Assembly: GCF_031769195.1 (NCBI RefSeq)
Contig: NZ_JAVHNP010000004.1
Location: 496,001 to 560,000, forward strand
DNA: 64,000 nt
Direction: 5' to 3'
DNA from: Vreelandella sp031769195
GTDB taxonomy: Bacteria > Pseudomonadota > Gammaproteobacteria > Pseudomonadales > Halomonadaceae
This document shows, piece after piece, positions 61,450 through 64,000 of the stretch. The first letter of the stretch is position 1. Each line of letters starts with the position of its first letter. Below the pieces are notes generated by a model. It made no database searches, was not told the DNA's origin, and was given only the letters and a program-made list of their open reading frames with translations. The position numbers were made by a program, and so were the translations under genes.

Positions 61450-62238
61450 ATGGCGCATGGCAACGTTATAAAAAAGCGTTTACTCGCCACCCTTTTACTT
61501 TTGTTAGGGTGCGCATGGATCGCCACTCCTCTTTCTGCGGGCACTCCCCCGGCGTCATTAGCGTCGCTTACGTTTATTACCGAAGAGTACCCGCCCTACA
61601 ACTATTTAGAGGGTGACCGTTTAGCGGGAACGTCTATCGACCTGTTACAGGCCATGCTGGCTCATACCGATACGCCCCTCGATAGAGACAATATACGCTA
61701 TTACCCTTGGGTGCGTGGCTATGAACTCGCCCTTCACCGACCTAACACGGTGCTCTTTTCGACCACACGCACACCGAGCAGAGAGCCTAGATTTCACTGG
61801 ATAGGCCCTATCGCCAAAGACCAAGTGGTGCTGCTAGCGCGACAAGGCGCGAACATACAGGTAGCGTCACTGGAGGAGGCGATCGAACAAGGTTTAAGCG
61901 TAGCGGTTATCCGTGAGGACATTGGCGCCCAAGCTCTGATGGAAGGCGGCTACCCAGAGTCACTGGTGCGCCCAGCCATCGACAACCGCAGCGCACTGCA
62001 CATGCTGCTGCATCAACGGGTCGACCTGTGGGCTTATAGCGCTGACGTTGCCACATGGATTGCTAACCAGGAAGGGTATCCCAGTGAAATAGTGGTGCCG
62101 CTTTATACACTCAGCGAGTCTTATCTATACTTTGCGCTGAACCACGATACAGACCCGCAGCTGGTGGCTCAGCTGCAGCAAGCCTTTGAACGTGTAACCT
62201 CCCTTTCAGTGGCCGTACAGGCAGGTAGCGATGGTTAA
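61450..62238 (+). CDS. periplasmic solute-binding family 3-like protein, first copy
   Basis: The 262-residue protein has an N-terminal signal (KKRLLATLLLLLGCAWIATP, cleavage near LSAG) and a family-3 binding-protein fold: FITEEYPPYNYLEGDRLAG, SIDLLQAML, RYYPWVRGYELAL, TRTPSREPRFHWIGPIAKDQ. It resembles orphan PBPb proteins rather than amino-acid ABC receptors; no permease or ATPase gene is near. LLGC is a poor lipobox. It overlaps the second copy by eight bases. Ligand unknown; a role as a sensor subunit for the downstream cyclase is inference from the operon. Confidence 0.85.
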   Translation: MAHGNVIKKRLLATLLLLLGCAWIATPLSAGTPPASLASLTFITEEYPPYNYLEGDRLAGTSIDLLQAMLAHTDTPLDRDNIRYYPWVRGYELALHRPNTVLFSTTRTPSREPRFHWIGPIAKDQVVLLARQGANIQVASLEEAIEQGLSVAVIREDIGAQALMEGGYPESLVRPAIDNRSALHMLLHQRVDLWAYSADVATWIANQEGYPSEIVVPLYTLSESYLYFALNHDTDPQLVAQLQQAFERVTSLSVAVQAGSDG

Positions 62239-62968
62239 ACAGCCGCTCACCTCATCAAAGCCTTATTGGCTACTTGTTGCGCTCGGCGTGTTGCTGGTAA
62301 ACCAACCCAGCACCCCTGTCCGTGCACAAACGCCGCCTCTGACGATTAATACCGAGGAGTACCCTCCGTTTAATTATCAAAACGCGCAGGGGGTCGTGGT
62401 CGGCATTGCGACTCAGCAACTGCGTAATGCGCTGCACCATGCCGGTATCGATGCTACCTTCCGGCTACGTCCTTGGGCACGCGCCTACACCGAGGCGAAG
62501 CTGCGAGAACATCACTGTGTCTACTCCACTACCCGAACCGCTGAAAGAGAGCAGCAGTTTCATTGGGTAGGGCCGCTGGTGATTAATGAGTGGTCTGCTT
62601 TTGGCCTTGTTGAGCGGCAGTTAAATGTGTCGCAGCTTAGCGAGTTGCATGCGTGGCGGGTGGGCAGTTTTCGTGAAGATGCCGTAGGAGACTACGTCAG
62701 CCAACAAGGTATTGACGTTTTACGTGCGCCCACCGAGCGAGAAAACATGGCCCGATTGGCCGCAGGGCTGCTAGATGTGATTGTGACAGGCAGAGCCACA
62801 GGCGAGTATTTTGCCCAGGAACAGGCCCTTGCGATGGAACACTTATTCACTTTTTATTACGCGCCGCTTTATCTTGCCTGCCACCCTAGCATTGAACGCA
62901 GCCTCATTGAGCGGCTTCAGTCTCATCTGGATACGCCGCCCCCCTCTTATCAGGAGCTATGGCCTTGA
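62231..62968 (+). CDS. periplasmic solute-binding family 3-like protein, second copy
   Basis: The 245-residue paralogue shares the plan of the first: signal peptide (LLVALGVLLVNQPSTPVRAQ), INTEEYPPFNYQNAQGVVVG, FRLRPWARAYTEAKL, TRTAEREQQFHWVGPLVIN. The motifs EEYPPxNY, PWxRxY and TRTxxRExxFHWxGP occur in the same order in both, so they arose by duplication, but the rest has diverged. Two cysteines (HHCVYST and LACHPS) could form a disulfide absent from the first copy. It overlaps the first gene by eight bases and the cyclase gene by ten. Confidence 0.85.
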   Translation: MVKQPLTSSKPYWLLVALGVLLVNQPSTPVRAQTPPLTINTEEYPPFNYQNAQGVVVGIATQQLRNALHHAGIDATFRLRPWARAYTEAKLREHHCVYSTTRTAEREQQFHWVGPLVINEWSAFGLVERQLNVSQLSELHAWRVGSFREDAVGDYVSQQGIDVLRAPTERENMARLAAGLLDVIVTGRATGEYFAQEQALAMEHLFTFYYAPLYLACHPSIERSLIERLQSHLDTPPPSYQELWP

Positions 62969-64000
62969 GCGCTGCTAAGCCCTCTCTCGCCAGTGGCCGT
63001 TTAACGCTCAAACAGGCGTTATTAACGCTGCTTATTGCGATTGTCATTAGCTTGGTGGCGGGCAGCATTGAACTTCTCGGGCATGCTAGCAGCATGCGTG
63101 AAGACGTTCAGAAACGTACTCTGCAGCAGTTAGCGATTGTAAACGGCGCGGCCGCTGAAGCTGCGTTTCAGCTTAACCCTGACCTTGCCCATCAAATCGC
63201 TTTTGGCCTATTTAGTAATAGCGAAATATCCCAAGTCGCCATCCGGGACGATTTTGGCCGTGCCCTAGCAGAGTTCTATCCCACCACCCCGCTGCCCTCC
63301 AGTTGGCTGAGCCAACGGCTCTTTGGGGATATCGTGTCGCATGAAATGCCGCTGCGCTATTACATGGGCAGCGAAGCCCCCGAGACCACGGTGGGTGAAA
63401 TAGCCCTCTCATTGGATACGGTGTACCTCACCCGAGAGTTCTTAGCACGTGGCTACGCCATAGTGGCGCGCAGCGTTTTGGAAGCATTTCTACTCAGTGG
63501 CTTGGTCATTGCGCTGTTTCACATCTTTATTACGCGCCCACTGCTAAAGGTGCACGCGGCTATCACCCAGACGGACCCCACTCGCCCTGGCCAGTGGCCA
63601 AAGCCCACTCTCAAAGGGCATCACGATGATGAATTGGGTCATTTGGTAGAGAGCTTGGATCACCTGTTGAATGCTTTCCAATCAGGCTTAGAGCAGCGCG
63701 ACCACTTGCATCAGCTTTCCCAGTATGACGGTTTGACCGGCGTGGCAAACCGTCGTCACTTCGATATGTTTATGGCCCAGCAGTGGCAATGGGCAAGCCG
63801 GGCCAAACGGCCACTATCGGTTATTTTTATTGATATCGATAACTTTAAAGAGTTTAACGACCACTATGGCCACGCGATGGGCGACGACACGCTGCGTGCG
63901 GTCGCCTCCGCGTTAAATCAGTGTGTTGATGCTAACAGAGACCTATTGGCGCGCTACGGCGGTGAAGAGTTTATCTGCGTACTGCCTGGAAAAGATGAGA
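62959..64000 (+). CDS. membrane diguanylate cyclase with periplasmic sensor domain, truncated by the window edge
   Basis: The frame is open from ATG at 62959 to the window end (347 codons). It has a membrane helix at about 19-38, a periplasmic domain (about 40-162), a second helix (about 165-188, LLSGLVIALFHIFIT), a linker that could be HAMP-like, and a GGDEF domain with YDGLTGVANRRHFD, VIFIDIDNFKEFNDHYGHA and the catalytic RYGGEEF (GGEEF 334-338), expected to be active. The inhibitory I-site reads ANRD instead of RxxD. AGGAG lies only two bases before the ATG. Overlap with the binding-protein gene shows a common transcript. Confidence 0.9.
   Translation, partial: MALSAAKPSLASGRLTLKQALLTLLIAIVISLVAGSIELLGHASSMREDVQKRTLQQLAIVNGAAAEAAFQLNPDLAHQIAFGLFSNSEISQVAIRDDFGRALAEFYPTTPLPSSWLSQRLFGDIVSHEMPLRYYMGSEAPETTVGEIALSLDTVYLTREFLARGYAIVARSVLEAFLLSGLVIALFHIFITRPLLKVHAAITQTDPTRPGQWPKPTLKGHHDDELGHLVESLDHLLNAFQSGLEQRDHLHQLSQYDGLTGVANRRHFDMFMAQQWQWASRAKRPLSVIFIDIDNFKEFNDHYGHAMGDDTLRAVASALNQCVDANRDLLARYGGEEFICVLPGKDE

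Noticed and set aside
1..64000. CRISPR arrays, insertion sequences, prophage or integrative elements
   Set aside because: No repeated spaced direct repeats, transposase or integrase genes, or terminal inverted repeats with target duplications were found; the tRNA-Lys genes have no attachment-site fragment nearby.

Overview
The window is ordinary chromosomal sequence of a Gammaproteobacterium, most likely a halomonad (Halomonas or a close relative). This rests on recognition of the proteins and on synteny that mixes Pseudomonas/Oceanospirillales and enteric traits: priA-argS-ftsN-hslVU, ubiE-ubiJ-ubiB-hisE-tatABC, dapA-bamC-purC and scpA-scpB-rluB. Coding density is high. I see no insertion sequence, prophage, CRISPR array or integron. 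The only RNA genes are two identical tRNA-Lys(TTT) copies.

Layout. 1-6.0 kb: truncated acs, a SprT-like metalloprotease, a UPF0149 protein, then a minus-strand run of a phospholipase-D-type cardiolipin synthase, rsmJ, tsaB and adk. 6.2-12 kb: aceE-aceF (E1 and a three-lipoyl-domain E2 of pyruvate dehydrogenase) and ampD. 12-21 kb: nadC, a GNAT acetyltransferase, trmO, purC, bamC, dapA, bcp, a PerM/AI-2E-type permease, a TusA-like protein and bepA. 21-31 kb: nadA, two tRNA-Lys, rluB, scpB, scpA, radD and purL. 31-36 kb: mltF, tadA, an acyl-CoA thioesterase II, a short malic enzyme and rpmE. 36-43.6 kb: priA, argS, an ftsN-like SPOR protein, hslV, hslU and a DUF971 protein. 43.7-48.7 kb: ubiquinone genes ubiE, ubiJ, ubiB, then hisE and tatABC. 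48.8-55.3 kb: elbB, hemB, ppk, metE. 55.4-59.9 kb: metR, an RstB/RstA-like two-component system, an unrecognised 47-residue protein with its own ribosome site and terminator, a small PLDc_N membrane protein and a retropepsin-like protease. 60-64 kb: an MFS (UMF1-type) transporter, then an operon of two periplasmic substrate-binding-like proteins and a membrane diguanylate cyclase that runs off the window.

Most genes are housekeeping: central carbon entry (acs, aceEF, malic enzyme), NAD synthesis (nadA, nadC), purine synthesis (purC, purL), tRNA modification (tsaB, trmO, tadA), cell envelope and division (dapA, bamC, mltF, ampD, bepA, ftsN), chromosome work (scpAB, priA, radD) and respiration/haem/export (ubi, hemB, tat).

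The part that looks least ordinary is the right end. Two paralogous periplasmic binding proteins lacking any visible ABC permease or ATPase are translationally coupled to a diguanylate cyclase with a periplasmic sensor domain. This suggests a ligand-sensing c-di-GMP module analogous in logic to NspS-MbaA. Other points are the 47-residue orphan gene, a DnaA-box pair between the malic enzyme gene and rpmE, paired HexR-like palindromes before aceE, and hisE without an adjacent hisI. Several important genes start with TTG (aceF, priA, hemB, tadA).
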